A stretch of 64,000 nt of DNA, taken from Anaerocolumna sedimenticola. GTDB taxonomy: Bacteria; Bacillota; Clostridia; Lachnospirales; Lachnospiraceae. Of the stretch, positions 33,811-42,040 are shown piece after piece. The notes below the pieces were generated by a model that had not been told where the DNA came from, searched no databases, and was given only the letters and a program-made list of their open reading frames with translations. The translations under genes were made by a program, and so were the position numbers. The DNA is taken from NCBI RefSeq assembly GCF_009931695.1, contig NZ_CP048000.1, positions 2,931,501 to 2,995,500 on the forward strand. Reading direction: 5' to 3'. Position 1 is the stretch's first letter. Every line of letters starts with the position of its first letter.

Positions 33811-35322
33811 TCATAATTTATTAATTTCTTCTATGATCTCCTTATGTCTTTCTTCAAATAACAGGCTTCGGTTGTATTTCGTATACATCTCACTTCCATA
33901 TTCCCCGATAAACTTTGAACTGTAAAAGTTCACCGTAAGTTCCGTTACAAAAATAACCATTTCCTGACTTTCACCAAAAGCTGTTTCCATAAATTCAAAG
34001 ACATGTTCCAAAGCTTCTGAGGTTTCGGAGATATTATCCTTACGTCTCCTGGTATCTTCATCAAAAAGAAGTTTTACCAGTTCAAAAGCTCTTGCCGGTT
34101 CTTCCACTGTTTTACTTTTTAACTCGGCAGCATACCGTTTTAGGCTTCCTCCGATTCGGTTTGATACGGTTGTTTCCGTCCTGGTTGACTGTCCGCTTTC
34201 AATTAATTGTGCAAGCTTCTCTTCTTCCTGTTCTAACAGCTTCTTAAAAAATTCTTCCGGAACTCCTTTTTCTTCCTGTTCAAATATCTGCTGTTTCCAT
34301 TCTTTTAAACAGTTAAATAACCTATCCACATATAAATCCATCTGGTAAACTTCTTTAAATTTATCATTCAAGCTGCTTAAAAGAAGCCCGATAACATTCA
34401 GTTTCTCATCAAAAGGAGCCCGCCCGATCTTTGCGATAGCATTTTGCGTGATATTTCCCTTTAATATTTCCTCTATGGAATAAACTTCTTTGTATTTATT
34501 ATATAATTCATAATAATTTGCAAAATCCCTTGCAATGGAATTATATTGAATGTATTGGATAACCAAATCTTCCGTAACCGGAAGTTTAAGTTTCTCACAA
34601 GTTAAAAGCATTTCCGAAAGATCTTCCCAGCCCCTGGCAGTTGCAAAAAAGGTACCGTCAGGAGTTGTTTCAACACGGTAAAAATTTTCCTTCCGAATAT
34701 CAAGATAAGAAATGATGGAACCGTGGATCCCCTGCTTGTACGCATATTCTTTCCAGGATGATAGATCCGGTTCGATATCTATTTTTCTCACCCTGTCAAG
34801 GGTTACCGTATCAAAATCACGTACGGAACGGTTATATTCCGGAGGATTGCCGGCCGTAATAATAATCCATCCCTCAGGTATTCTACGGTTACCAAAGGAT
34901 TTGTACTGCAGGAATTGCAGCATGGTAGGGGCCAGGGTCTCCGATACACAGTTTATCTCATCAATAAAGAGGATACCCTCTTTTAACCCTGTAAGTTCGA
35001 TTTTGTCATAAACCGATGCAATAATTTCACTCATGGTATATTCCGTTACAGAGTATTCTTTTCCGTTATATAATTTTTTCTGGATAAAAGGGAGCCCTAC
35101 CGCACTTTGCCTGGTATGATGGGTAATGGTATACGCTACTAAGGCAACCTTACATTCCCCTGCCACCTGCTCCATGATCTGGGTTTTACCCACACCCGGA
35201 GGTCCGATCAGCAGAATCGGTCTTTGCCTTAAATAAGGAATACGGTAATTACCATATTCATCTTTCGCCAGATATACTTTAACGGTATTTTTTATCTCTT
35301 CTTTTGCACGTTTAATATTCAT
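33811..35322 (-). CDS. MoxR-type AAA+ ATPase
   Basis: A 503-aa protein. The AAA+ module occupies about residues 1-270: Walker A LIGPPGVGKTQI (near 38-49), Walker B GILFIDEINCVSE, and sensor 1 IITAGNPPEYN. The long C-terminal part (300-503) is helical and highly charged. MoxR ATPases act with VWA-domain partners as chaperone-like machines, and such a partner is encoded immediately upstream: the two genes overlap by 11 bases. The start is taken at ATG 35322, with GGGAGGC upstream. The cellular target is unknown. Translational coupling to the VWA gene implies a fixed stoichiometry. Confidence 0.9.
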   Translation of the reverse strand: MNIKRAKEEIKNTVKVYLAKDEYGNYRIPYLRQRPILLIGPPGVGKTQIMEQVAGECKVALVAYTITHHTRQSAVGLPFIQKKLYNGKEYSVTEYTMSEIIASVYDKIELTGLKEGILFIDEINCVSETLAPTMLQFLQYKSFGNRRIPEGWIIITAGNPPEYNRSVRDFDTVTLDRVRKIDIEPDLSSWKEYAYKQGIHGSIISYLDIRKENFYRVETTPDGTFFATARGWEDLSEMLLTCEKLKLPVTEDLVIQYIQYNSIARDFANYYELYNKYKEVYSIEEILKGNITQNAIAKIGRAPFDEKLNVIGLLLSSLNDKFKEVYQMDLYVDRLFNCLKEWKQQIFEQEEKGVPEEFFKKLLEQEEEKLAQLIESGQSTRTETTVSNRIGGSLKRYAAELKSKTVEEPARAFELVKLLFDEDTRRRKDNISETSEALEHVFEFMETAFGESQEMVIFVTELTVNFYSSKFIGEYGSEMYTKYNRSLLFEERHKEIIEEINKL

Positions 35323-36697
35323 TATCAGACGCCTCCCTGCTGTCATTTTCCTTTAAATTGATCAAATTTCCTTTTTTATAGCTTTGCTGTAATTCCTCCG
35401 GTTCGATGATCAGCTTTATTGCCCAGGGCGGAACCAAAGCATCTTCATAATCTTCTCTTAGAAATGCAAAAGCCGTATCATAAGGCGGTCTTGACTTTGG
35501 AAATGTCCCCTGCCCATCCGTAAAATAAATTAGCCCCTTTAAACTTGTAAAAGCTTTTTGTATAATCAGTTGATTCACATAATCAAATACCGGGCGAAAA
35601 TCTGTTCCACCGTTTCCAATTAATTCAAAATGATCCATATAATCTTTTAATTCTTCCTGGCTGGTGATTTTCCGGTCGGAACGTACCTCTTCATCACATT
35701 GGATAATATGTATATTTATTTTTCGGAAATAACTTTCGCTTTCCTTTAAGACAGTATACGTCTGTTCTAAAAACTCTCTCACCAGCTCACCGGAACAGGA
35801 TAGAGAAGTATCGATGGCAATGACGATTTCTTCTACTTTCTTTGTTTCTTTCGTTTCCTGGGGTTCAATTAAAGGCATATTGCCATAAAGCTGTAACCCA
35901 TAGGTATACAGAAAAGTATCATAGGAATCAATGTCAACTACCGGTTCTTCTCTGAGAACGGCAAATTTTCTTAAAAAATTACGGTAATCATATCTCTTCC
36001 GATTCTCCACTTTTACTTCTTCTTTTAGTAATTCAGAATTTTCGGTTTCCTCATTGGAAAAGGTATCCATCTCAGTTTGCATCTTTTCACTGATATCTTT
36101 CCATTTTTGCTCTAACGATTCCATGTTCGGATTTGGGGTTTGATCCGTGTTCGGCCAAAAAGAATGGTCGTCCATTCGAAATTCCATCTCCAGCTGCTCT
36201 AAATCCATAGGAGCCATGTCAAGATCAAGGAGTAATCCATAGATTTTTTCCGCAGTGGGGACTTTAAATTTATTCGTAAGATTTTCATAGAAAACCAGGC
36301 GGAATCTGGAGGATGGATACCTGACACACCGATATCTTATTCCGTCAATAATATACTCCATGGCAATGTCACAGGCAAGGTCCCAAATCCCTTTATGTTC
36401 CCGGTGGGGTTTAAACAGATGGCGGAAAATACAGTGAAGAACTACATGAAGATAAGTTCTGTTAATAAGAATGGGGTTGTTTCGAAAACGGTCAATTAAA
36501 ATATCGGGATCATAATAAAGCTCCACCCCGTCCGTACCTAAAAATTTTATCCCTGGTTTATTTTCATATTGTAAGCTGCTTAAAGGAAGATTTAAAAACC
36601 GCATATACAGGCTTAATTCTGACCTGGCTTCTGTCAATATGGTTTTTCCTACTTTCTGCAGTTGTTTTTCTCTGTCTTCTTCCATAATAACACCCAT
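35312..36697 (-). CDS. VWA-domain protein with DUF2201 metallopeptidase-like N-terminus
   Basis: A protein of about 461 aa and the partner of the MoxR ATPase. The N-terminal DUF2201-type domain carries LHVVLHCIFRHLF in the position of an HExxH zinc motif, with Val in place of the catalytic Glu, then IWDLACDIAMEYIIDG. A charged linker (about 200-240) follows. The C-terminal VWA domain has a complete MIDAS site: AIDTSLSCSG, GNGGTDFRP and IYFTDGQG. An ATG at 36709 overlaps the ribosome site GAGGAG, so ATG 36697 is preferred, with uncertainty. The gene lies between the leucine-rich-repeat gene and the MoxR gene. Pseudo-protease plus MIDAS suggests ligand or protein binding rather than cleavage. 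Confidence 0.85.
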   Translation of the reverse strand: MGVIMEEDREKQLQKVGKTILTEARSELSLYMRFLNLPLSSLQYENKPGIKFLGTDGVELYYDPDILIDRFRNNPILINRTYLHVVLHCIFRHLFKPHREHKGIWDLACDIAMEYIIDGIRYRCVRYPSSRFRLVFYENLTNKFKVPTAEKIYGLLLDLDMAPMDLEQLEMEFRMDDHSFWPNTDQTPNPNMESLEQKWKDISEKMQTEMDTFSNEETENSELLKEEVKVENRKRYDYRNFLRKFAVLREEPVVDIDSYDTFLYTYGLQLYGNMPLIEPQETKETKKVEEIVIAIDTSLSCSGELVREFLEQTYTVLKESESYFRKINIHIIQCDEEVRSDRKITSQEELKDYMDHFELIGNGGTDFRPVFDYVNQLIIQKAFTSLKGLIYFTDGQGTFPKSRPPYDTAFAFLREDYEDALVPPWAIKLIIEPEELQQSYKKGNLINLKENDSREASDNEY

Positions 36698-36806
36698 TGC
36701 ATAACACATCTCCTCACTGATGTGTTACAGACGTCTCTTTCTGATATACTGATTAAGTAATTACATTCCTAATATATTTTTTTAACATTTTTATCTTAAT
36801 TTACTG

Positions 36807-37802
36807 TTATAATTCAAACTTCTTCTCCCTTGGCGGATAATGATGCAGACGTTCTTTTAATAAAATCCCGGCACATTCCTTATGCCCTGTCCTGACCGCT
36901 TCTTCCAAGGTTTCAGTATAGATTTTCTCAGACATAATTCCAAGACCGGTTAAAAGAATAAGGCCATTTGTATTATCCTGATGAATCATGAATTTGACGG
37001 CTTTCTCAATATGTTTGGATATATAACCCAAATACAGTTCTTTTATACTTTCCTGTAATTTGTAGGGATATTTAAGTCTTAGAAAAGCAATGTTTAAAGC
37101 TGTTTCATGAATTGTCTGAATCTCTTCCAGTTGAAAAACCATATCATATTCCGTAATATTCAGCTTTCCCTGATCAAAACATTGGCGATAACGGTAACCT
37201 GCCCCATGCAGTTGATACTGAAAGACCCTTGCAGATATATTTTCAATGGATTCCTCATAATATTCCGGGAAAATAAATACTCCTTTTTCCTCCTTATCGG
37301 TAAATGTTATACACAATTCACTTGTAAGTTCCGTTAAAATTCCCCTTACCCCGGTTATATCATCCGGTTTTGCTTTTACATTAATAGAAACCAGCTTTTC
37401 GCAGTTCATAAAAGCACCGTTTTCTATTCGAATCCTTCCGCCAGACATATTGATCTTTTTCAGTTCTTTGCAATTATAAAATGCATATCCGTCTATTACT
37501 TCCAGACCGGCCGGTAAAGTAATCTCCTGTAACCTCTGCCCATAAATGTACTCTTTCTTACTGCCGGGAACTTTGAAACCTGTGATTCTTTCTTCAAGAA
37601 TTTCTGTCCTGCCTTTAAATATTTGAAATGCCCTAGCAGGATCTGAGAAAGCATACGCTCCGATTTTCTTAACAGGATATCCTTTGATATAAGCAGGTAA
37701 AGTCACTGCAGTCCCATAACCTTTACAAGAGATAATGGTAATATCATCATCCCTAATAGTATATTGTATATGTAATTCAAGATCGGTGCTATCCTGATTC
37801 AA
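36807..37802 (-). CDS. BspA-type leucine-rich repeat protein linked to MoxR-VWA
   Basis: A 331-aa protein, apparently cytoplasmic. Residues 25-150 hold LRR_5 repeats (VKKIGAYAFSDPARAF; LQEITLPAGLEVIDGYAFYN; IRIENGAFMNCEKLVSINV). The remainder is helical, and its last 90 residues look like helical repeats of ankyrin type (YISKHIEKAVKFMIHQDN; EEAVRTGHKECAGILLKER). Both parts are protein-interaction modules. It is the first gene of an apparent LRR-VWA-MoxR operon (98-base gap). A role as adaptor or client-recognition subunit for the VWA-MoxR pair is inferred; no function is known to me. Confidence 0.8.
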   Translation of the reverse strand: MNQDSTDLELHIQYTIRDDDITIISCKGYGTAVTLPAYIKGYPVKKIGAYAFSDPARAFQIFKGRTEILEERITGFKVPGSKKEYIYGQRLQEITLPAGLEVIDGYAFYNCKELKKINMSGGRIRIENGAFMNCEKLVSINVKAKPDDITGVRGILTELTSELCITFTDKEEKGVFIFPEYYEESIENISARVFQYQLHGAGYRYRQCFDQGKLNITEYDMVFQLEEIQTIHETALNIAFLRLKYPYKLQESIKELYLGYISKHIEKAVKFMIHQDNTNGLILLTGLGIMSEKIYTETLEEAVRTGHKECAGILLKERLHHYPPREKKFEL

Positions 37803-37964
37803 CTTAATTATCCTTTCGAAATTGTTATTATCTTCGAATTATTTTATCAAATTATTTCCTTTCTATATTATATAGAAACGGATGTTTTTTAGCAAATAAT
37901 TTTTATGTTTTAAGGTAAAGTAATTAAAAGAACTGCATTTACTTTAGCAATATTGATTAAAATA

Positions 37965-38033
37965 CATCTGTTAAATAATGGTAGTATTTACTGTGTGTTT
38001 ATTATATAATTAAGAATATTGTTCGCTATCGGT
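37965..38033 (+). repeat. Repeat A, copy 1, in front of cargo cassette 1
   Basis: A ~69-bp sequence from CATCTGTTAAATAATGGTAG to GTTCGCTATCGG recurs with few changes at 39307-39375. It contains a TATAAT (38005-38010) that may act as a -10, and a TTCGC that pairs with GCGAA just beyond the repeat, so it probably supplies promoter and leader to the genes at 38077. Confidence 0.8.
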
Positions 38034-38076
38034 AGTGGTTGCGAAGCTATGAATTTATATTTAAGGGGGAAAAGAA

Positions 38077-38589
38077 ATGAAAGTTTCAGTTGTTTTTGGC
38101 TCACATAAAATCGAAGGAAAAAATAAAGAAATTGAAACGGCAATTAAAAATCTTGATATGCCGCATGATTTTGATTTTATTAGATTAGCAGAAATGAATG
38201 TATCACCTACATTGACTCCACTTTATGAGAATGATATGTTTGAAAATATTTTAGCAAGAATGGTTTCTGCCGATGTAGTACTACTTGTTATACCCGTATA
38301 TTGTCCTTATCCTGCAAAATTTGTTGCTTTGATGGAAAGGTTACTTGATGTTTCTTATCTAAATTCTAATAAACCACTATTAGGAAAAAAGACAGCAATA
38401 GTATATTATTGCTCAACTAAAATATGTGATGAAAGACCGATTAAAACTTTGTTTCAAAAATATTTAATGAATGATTACCGTTTTGATATTCCAAATTATG
38501 AGAATTATATAAATAACGAAATTAACCCAAACGAAAAATATGACAATGATGTTACAAAGTATGTTATAGATATTTTGAAAAACCTATAA
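38077..38589 (+). CDS. Flavodoxin-fold NAD(P)H-dependent FMN oxidoreductase-like protein
   Basis: A 170-aa protein with the flavodoxin-like fold of NADPH-dependent FMN reductases: MKVSVVFGSHKIEGKNKE supplies the first strand and FMN phosphate loop, and ADVVLLVIPVYCPYPAKFVALME corresponds to the usual P-V-Y-x-x-x-P-A-x-x-K block. GGGGGAAAAG precedes the ATG. It is the first gene of a small cassette with a MazG-like gene, framed by repeat A and an IS30-type remnant. The substrate is not identifiable; electron donor and acceptor are inferred from family only. Confidence 0.78.
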   Translation: MKVSVVFGSHKIEGKNKEIETAIKNLDMPHDFDFIRLAEMNVSPTLTPLYENDMFENILARMVSADVVLLVIPVYCPYPAKFVALMERLLDVSYLNSNKPLLGKKTAIVYYCSTKICDERPIKTLFQKYLMNDYRFDIPNYENYINNEINPNEKYDNDVTKYVIDILKNL

Positions 38590-38671
38590 TTTGTCAATCT
38601 AATAAGCCTATTGAAAGGATTATTAATACACATTAGTTACAGAAAAATAATATTATGAGGTAATAAAACTT

Positions 38672-38989
38672 ATGAATGGAAGCATTACAATAAAATACTT
38701 GCAAGAATATATAAAATCAAAAGATAATAACCCTGATATGGTTAAAGATTATTTTTTAAAATTATCAGAAGAAGTAGGTGAACTCTCTAAGGTTATGCGA
38801 AAAAATGTTGCACCTGCTACTGAAGCTGAAATAAAGGGTACTAAAGAGGAAGAAATCTGGGATGTCATATATTATGCCTTGGCAATTGCAAACTGCTATG
38901 ATATTGATTTAGAAAAGTGGATACCCATAAAAGAAAATCTGAATAACAAAAAGTATAATTCTGGTATCGAATTTAAGCCAAATAATTAG
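38672..38989 (+). CDS. MazG-like nucleotide pyrophosphohydrolase
   Basis: A 105-aa all-helical protein of the MazG-like superfamily, which hydrolyses nucleoside triphosphates or dNTPs to monophosphates. Metal-ligand motifs are visible: KLSEEVGELSKVMRKN (E-E-x-x-E) and EEEIWDVIYYALAIAN (E-x-x-D). GAGGT precedes the ATG. It sits 82 bases after the flavodoxin-like gene in the same cassette; three bases after its stop begins the IS30-type remnant. A house-cleaning role is the default guess. Confidence 0.85.
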   Translation: MNGSITIKYLQEYIKSKDNNPDMVKDYFLKLSEEVGELSKVMRKNVAPATEAEIKGTKEEEIWDVIYYALAIANCYDIDLEKWIPIKENLNNKKYNSGIEFKPNN

Positions 38990-38991
38990 AA

Positions 38992-39270
38992 ACAGAGTAT
39001 CTTTGGCAAAAAGGTGGTATTGAGAAAGACCATGTAGAGCTTAGAAAGATACTGCCCAACGGTACATCCTTTGATGAGTTGACTCAGGATGGTTTACTTC
39101 TGGCAGTTAATCACGTAAATAGTTATTCAAGAAAAAGCCTTAATGGTCGGACTCCATTTGAAATGGCATCAATCATTTTCGATGAGAACTTCTTTGAATT
39201 GATGGGGTTGAAAAAGATACCGCATGACGAGGTTAATCTTACCCCTGCATTATTAAAAAAGAAAAAGTAG
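38992..39270 (+). pseudogene. C-terminal remnant of an IS30-type transposase, copy 1
   Basis: A reading frame of about 92 codons without a start runs from 38992 to TAG 39268-39270: LWQKGGIEKDHVELRKILPN, then GTSFDELTQD, VNHVNSYSRKSLNGRTPFEM. This resembles the end of IS30-family DDE transposases (G-x-x-E-x-x-H-x-x-I-R-x-x-L-P-K-G-T-x-F, then N-x-x-x-R-K-x-L-x-x-x-x-P). The first two catalytic Asp residues are missing, so it is inactive. Confidence 0.82.
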
Positions 39271-39300
39271 AATTATGTTAAAACATATAAATTAACCAGG
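39101..39300 (+). repeat. Repeat B, copy 1 (transposase tail plus 3' flank)
   Basis: This region matches 40783-40981 at most positions, including the non-coding ATGTTAAAACATATAAATTA just after the stop codon. It therefore represents a duplicated element end and not only a conserved protein domain. Confidence 0.82.
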
Positions 39301-39306
39301 CGGTCG

Positions 39307-39375
39307 CATCTGTTAAATAGTGGTAGTATTTACGTTGTGCTTATTATATAATTAAGAATATTATTCGCTATCGGT
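39307..39375 (+). repeat. Repeat A, copy 2, in front of cargo cassette 2
   Basis: The second copy of the repeat at 37965-38033, with about six differences. It abuts repeat B copy 1. Just downstream TAAATGG-N6-CCATTTA forms a hairpin (about 39376-39396) before the gene at 39479. Confidence 0.8.
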
Positions 39376-39478
39376 TTAAATGGCGAAAACCATTTAACAA
39401 TGAATGATACATATCAAATCTGAATTTAACGGGAAGTTTTGAACTACAGATTATTTATATTAAGAGGGAGATTAGCGG

Positions 39479-40735
39479 ATGAAAGAAGAGAAAAGTTATA
39501 AAGCGGCGTTTTCACAAATTGACATAACGCCTGAATATCAAACAACACTCGTAGGGCGTTACCGGCCCGACAATTCTCAGGGCATATTGGATAGACTTTA
39601 TGCTCAAGTTTTATTATTTCAAGCAGGAAATGAAATTTTTTGTTTGATTGCCATAGATAACCTTGGTTTGACTGTTCCGCTTGCTAAGATTATACGCTTG
39701 AAAACAGCGGAGATATTAAGTACGGAAATTTCTCATATTATGCTTAATTTTTCGCATACACATTCCGCTCCTGAACCGACGCCGTTTGGGCTCAACGGCG
39801 AGAGATATTTTGATTTTCTCTGCAAGCGGATAGTAGCGTGTGTGGAAATCGCAAAGATAAATTTTTCTGCGTGTAAAATTGGCTGGGCGTTGACCACCTC
39901 TGAAATAGGGGAAAATCGCAGAAATGGTGGTACTATTACGGATAACCGGCTCGGCGGGCTGATGATAGCCAGCGCGGACAATAGCAAGCCGATTGCTTTG
40001 ATAGTGCGAATCGCAACACATAATAACATGCTTCCGACGAAAAACCTTAATGTTTCAAACGATTTTATCGGCGTTGCCCGTAAGAAATTACAGGATTATT
40101 ATGGGTATCCGATTATGTTTTTGCAAGGTGCGGCGGGAAATATTAAAGCAATTGGTACAAATAAAATAGGTGAAGGCGGGGATGATGATTTAATCAAAGT
40201 TGCGGGCATTTTGTCCGAAGACGTAAAAAAACTGCATTTTGATTTAGAAGAGATAAAGAATATTCAGATGTTTTCAAGAGAGATGACCTTTATTGCTGAT
40301 GTTCCGTCAAAAGAAGAAGCAGAAAAGATTGCCGCTGATTATCCTACGCAATATGTGTCAGAATGGTTGCAATCCTGTGAGGAGTTAAGATTCAAGGGTG
40401 AAAAGACACAGGAATTTACTGCTGAAATCAGCTTTTTAAAATTGAATAAAGGCTGTATATGCGGCGTTTCGGAAGAAATATTTTGTGAACTTGCTCTTGA
40501 CGCTCAAGACCGCGCGAATAATCCATTGTTATTCTTAAACGGCTATACAAACGGATGCACAGGGTATCTTCCCAGCCGGGAGGAATGGTACAAAGGCGGA
40601 TATGAAGTGATTGAAAGTAATTTTATAAATCATAAGTATAACGGTCATGTTATGCCGTACCGTGCGGAAACGGCTGACCAAATTGTCGATTTGGTGGTGA
40701 GGGAGTGGAAACGGCTGAAAAATTGCACAGTATAA
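39479..40735 (+). CDS. Neutral/alkaline ceramidase-like hydrolase
   Basis: A 418-aa protein of the neutral/alkaline non-lysosomal ceramidase family (N-terminal catalytic domain). Signatures: FSQIDITPEYQTTLVGRY at the start, LNFSHTHSAPEP (zinc ligands), IVRIATHNNMLP, FLQGAAGNIKAIG, and LFLNGYTNGCTGYLPSREEW. No signal peptide, and the C-terminal beta domain is absent, so it is shorter than classical ceramidases. Bacterial relatives of this length are widespread, and ceramide is probably not the substrate. GC-ending codons (GCG, GGC) are commoner than in neighbouring genes, and it is flanked by repeats A and B, both consistent with horizontal acquisition. Confidence 0.82.
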   Translation: MKEEKSYKAAFSQIDITPEYQTTLVGRYRPDNSQGILDRLYAQVLLFQAGNEIFCLIAIDNLGLTVPLAKIIRLKTAEILSTEISHIMLNFSHTHSAPEPTPFGLNGERYFDFLCKRIVACVEIAKINFSACKIGWALTTSEIGENRRNGGTITDNRLGGLMIASADNSKPIALIVRIATHNNMLPTKNLNVSNDFIGVARKKLQDYYGYPIMFLQGAAGNIKAIGTNKIGEGGDDDLIKVAGILSEDVKKLHFDLEEIKNIQMFSREMTFIADVPSKEEAEKIAADYPTQYVSEWLQSCEELRFKGEKTQEFTAEISFLKLNKGCICGVSEEIFCELALDAQDRANNPLLFLNGYTNGCTGYLPSREEWYKGGYEVIESNFINHKYNGHVMPYRAETADQIVDLVVREWKRLKNCTV

Positions 40736-40782
40736 GCATAATGGGAGCACTACAAATTCCAAGTTATAGAGATAATTTTGAT

Positions 40783-40981
40783 TCAGCAGTAAATCACGTA
40801 AACAGTTATTCAAGAAAAAGCCTTAATGTCATACTCCATTTGAAATGGCATCAGTCATTTTGAATGAGAACTTCTTTGGATTGATGGGTTGAAAAAAATA
40901 CCACATGACGAGGTTAATCTTACTCTTACATTATTAAAAAAGCAAAAATAGAACTATGTTAAAACATATAAATTAGCCAGG
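40783..40981 (+). pseudogene. IS30-type transposase tail remnant, copy 2 (repeat B)
   Basis: A degraded duplicate of 39101-39300: CAGTAAATCACGTAAACAGT, then the same coding text with several small deletions that break the frame, ending at TAG 40949-40951 and continuing into the shared non-coding flank. It closes the cassette carrying the ceramidase-like gene. Confidence 0.8.
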
Positions 40982-41024
40982 TGGCAGACTGCATTTAGTA
41001 TGTCAATTAAGTAGTAAATTTATA

Positions 41025-41063
41025 AAGCGCTGCAATTTATTCAAAATTGCAGCACTTTTTTTC
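41025..41063 (+). terminator. Rho-independent terminator upstream of the marR promoter
   Basis: GTGCTGCAATTTT-type pairing: AAGCGCTGCAATTT (41025-41038) with AAATTGCAGCACTT (41044-41057), then T7. It ends transcription from the cassette region. Confidence 0.88.
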
Positions 41064-41102
41064 TTGCCACGTAAGATATAGAACAATACGGGAGATCAAT
41101 AA

Positions 41103-41217
41103 CCAATCAATATAATTAGGTACCTAATATATTGATTGGTGAATCAAATAAGTATCTAACAGAATTTATTGACAAATAAAAAATGAAATTTTAGAATAGA
41201 ATTAATTAGGTACCTAA
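41103..41217 (+). promoter_or_regulatory. marR promoter with two TTAGGTACCTAA operators
   Basis: The palindrome TTAGGTACCTAA occurs at 41116-41127 and 41206-41217. The first lies inside a nearly perfect 37-bp dyad (41103-41139) with outer arms CCAATCAATATA/TATATTGATTGG. The promoter is TTGACA (41169-41174), 17 bp, TAGAAT (41192-41197); the second operator covers the start of transcription. This is a strong autorepression layout for the MarR gene at 41246. Confidence 0.9.
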
Positions 41218-41245
41218 ATAAAATTGCTTTGAAAGGAAAATATAT

Positions 41246-41809
41246 ATGCAGAAAACAGATCCCAATAATTTGTATCGGTCATTTATGAAATTATACCGTC
41301 AGATGTTTCGAGCAGCACAATTTAATCTGCAGGGAAACCACGACATTTATCAGGGACAGGCGGGCTTGCTTCAATTGGTTTTAAAGAATAACGGAGCCAG
41401 CCAGAAAGAACTTGCAGAGCAGCTGGATATCCGTCCATCTTCCATGACGGAGATGTTAACAAAAATGGAACGAACAGGATTGATCCTACGCAGTCAGGAT
41501 GAAAAAGACCGCCGTATTATGCGCATTTATCTTACGGATAAAGGTAAAACCACGGCTGATTCCATTAGTGGAATTACGGCAGATTTTTTGAACTCTATTT
41601 TCAATACTTTGTCAGAAAATGAAAAGGAACAATTATCTGATATGATACAAAAGCTTTCAGCATATATGGAGAATACAAATGGGAAGATTAAGGATATATC
41701 CCTTGGAGAGGATAAATTAAATACAGAAAAGCATCAAAAATCCGGTCGGAAAGAGAATAAAAAGCAACAGGAAAGCAGACAGAGCAACATGCCTTCCTAT
41801 TTGTTATAA
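41246..41809 (+). CDS. MarR-family transcriptional regulator
   Basis: A 187-aa regulator. The winged helix is at residues 30-110 (LLQLVLKNNGASQKELAEQL; IRPSSMTEMLTKMERTGLI; EKDRRIMRIYLTDKGK). After residue 145 comes a polar Lys/Gln/Ser-rich tail, probably disordered. MarR genes of this type usually precede paired ABC multidrug exporters, but here the next gene is an unrelated GH32 enzyme with its own promoter, so the regulator is an orphan as far as the window shows. Its promoter has two identical palindromes. The ligand is unknown. Confidence 0.88.
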   Translation: MQKTDPNNLYRSFMKLYRQMFRAAQFNLQGNHDIYQGQAGLLQLVLKNNGASQKELAEQLDIRPSSMTEMLTKMERTGLILRSQDEKDRRIMRIYLTDKGKTTADSISGITADFLNSIFNTLSENEKEQLSDMIQKLSAYMENTNGKIKDISLGEDKLNTEKHQKSGRKENKKQQESRQSNMPSYLL

Positions 41810-41919
41810 CGTAATTTCTCAATTATTTATATTCAGTTTAAATATCATTGATATTATATAGGGTATTATTTTGCGTTACGCCCTCATTTTATTTAGTCGG
41901 AGCTGCTCTGGGAGAATGA

Positions 41920-41965
41920 TTGACTTAATAATTGCAGTATAGTAGTATGTATGAAACGATTCATT
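41920..41965 (+). promoter_or_regulatory. Promoter and LacI-type operator of the GH32-lacI operon
   Basis: TTGACT (41920-41925), 18 bp, TAGTAT (41944-41949), followed at once by ATGAAACGATTCAT (41952-41965), a dyad with the central CG pair typical for LacI-family operators. The LacI gene of the same operon (43605) is the likely ligand protein. Confidence 0.75.
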
Positions 41966-42040
41966 TTTTATCAGAGATAAAAATAAATCAGTGAAAATAA
42001 AAACGGGAAACAAATATCTTTTAAAATGGGAGGCTTTAGC

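Noticed and set aside
39716..40029. Two overlapping minus-strand open frames inside the ceramidase-like gene
   Set aside because: They are shadows of a conserved plus-strand gene, caused by its GC-rich codons.
41952..41965. Catabolite-responsive element (cre)
   Set aside because: The spacing between the half-sites does not match the 14-bp cre consensus; a LacI-type operator for the operon's own repressor fits better.
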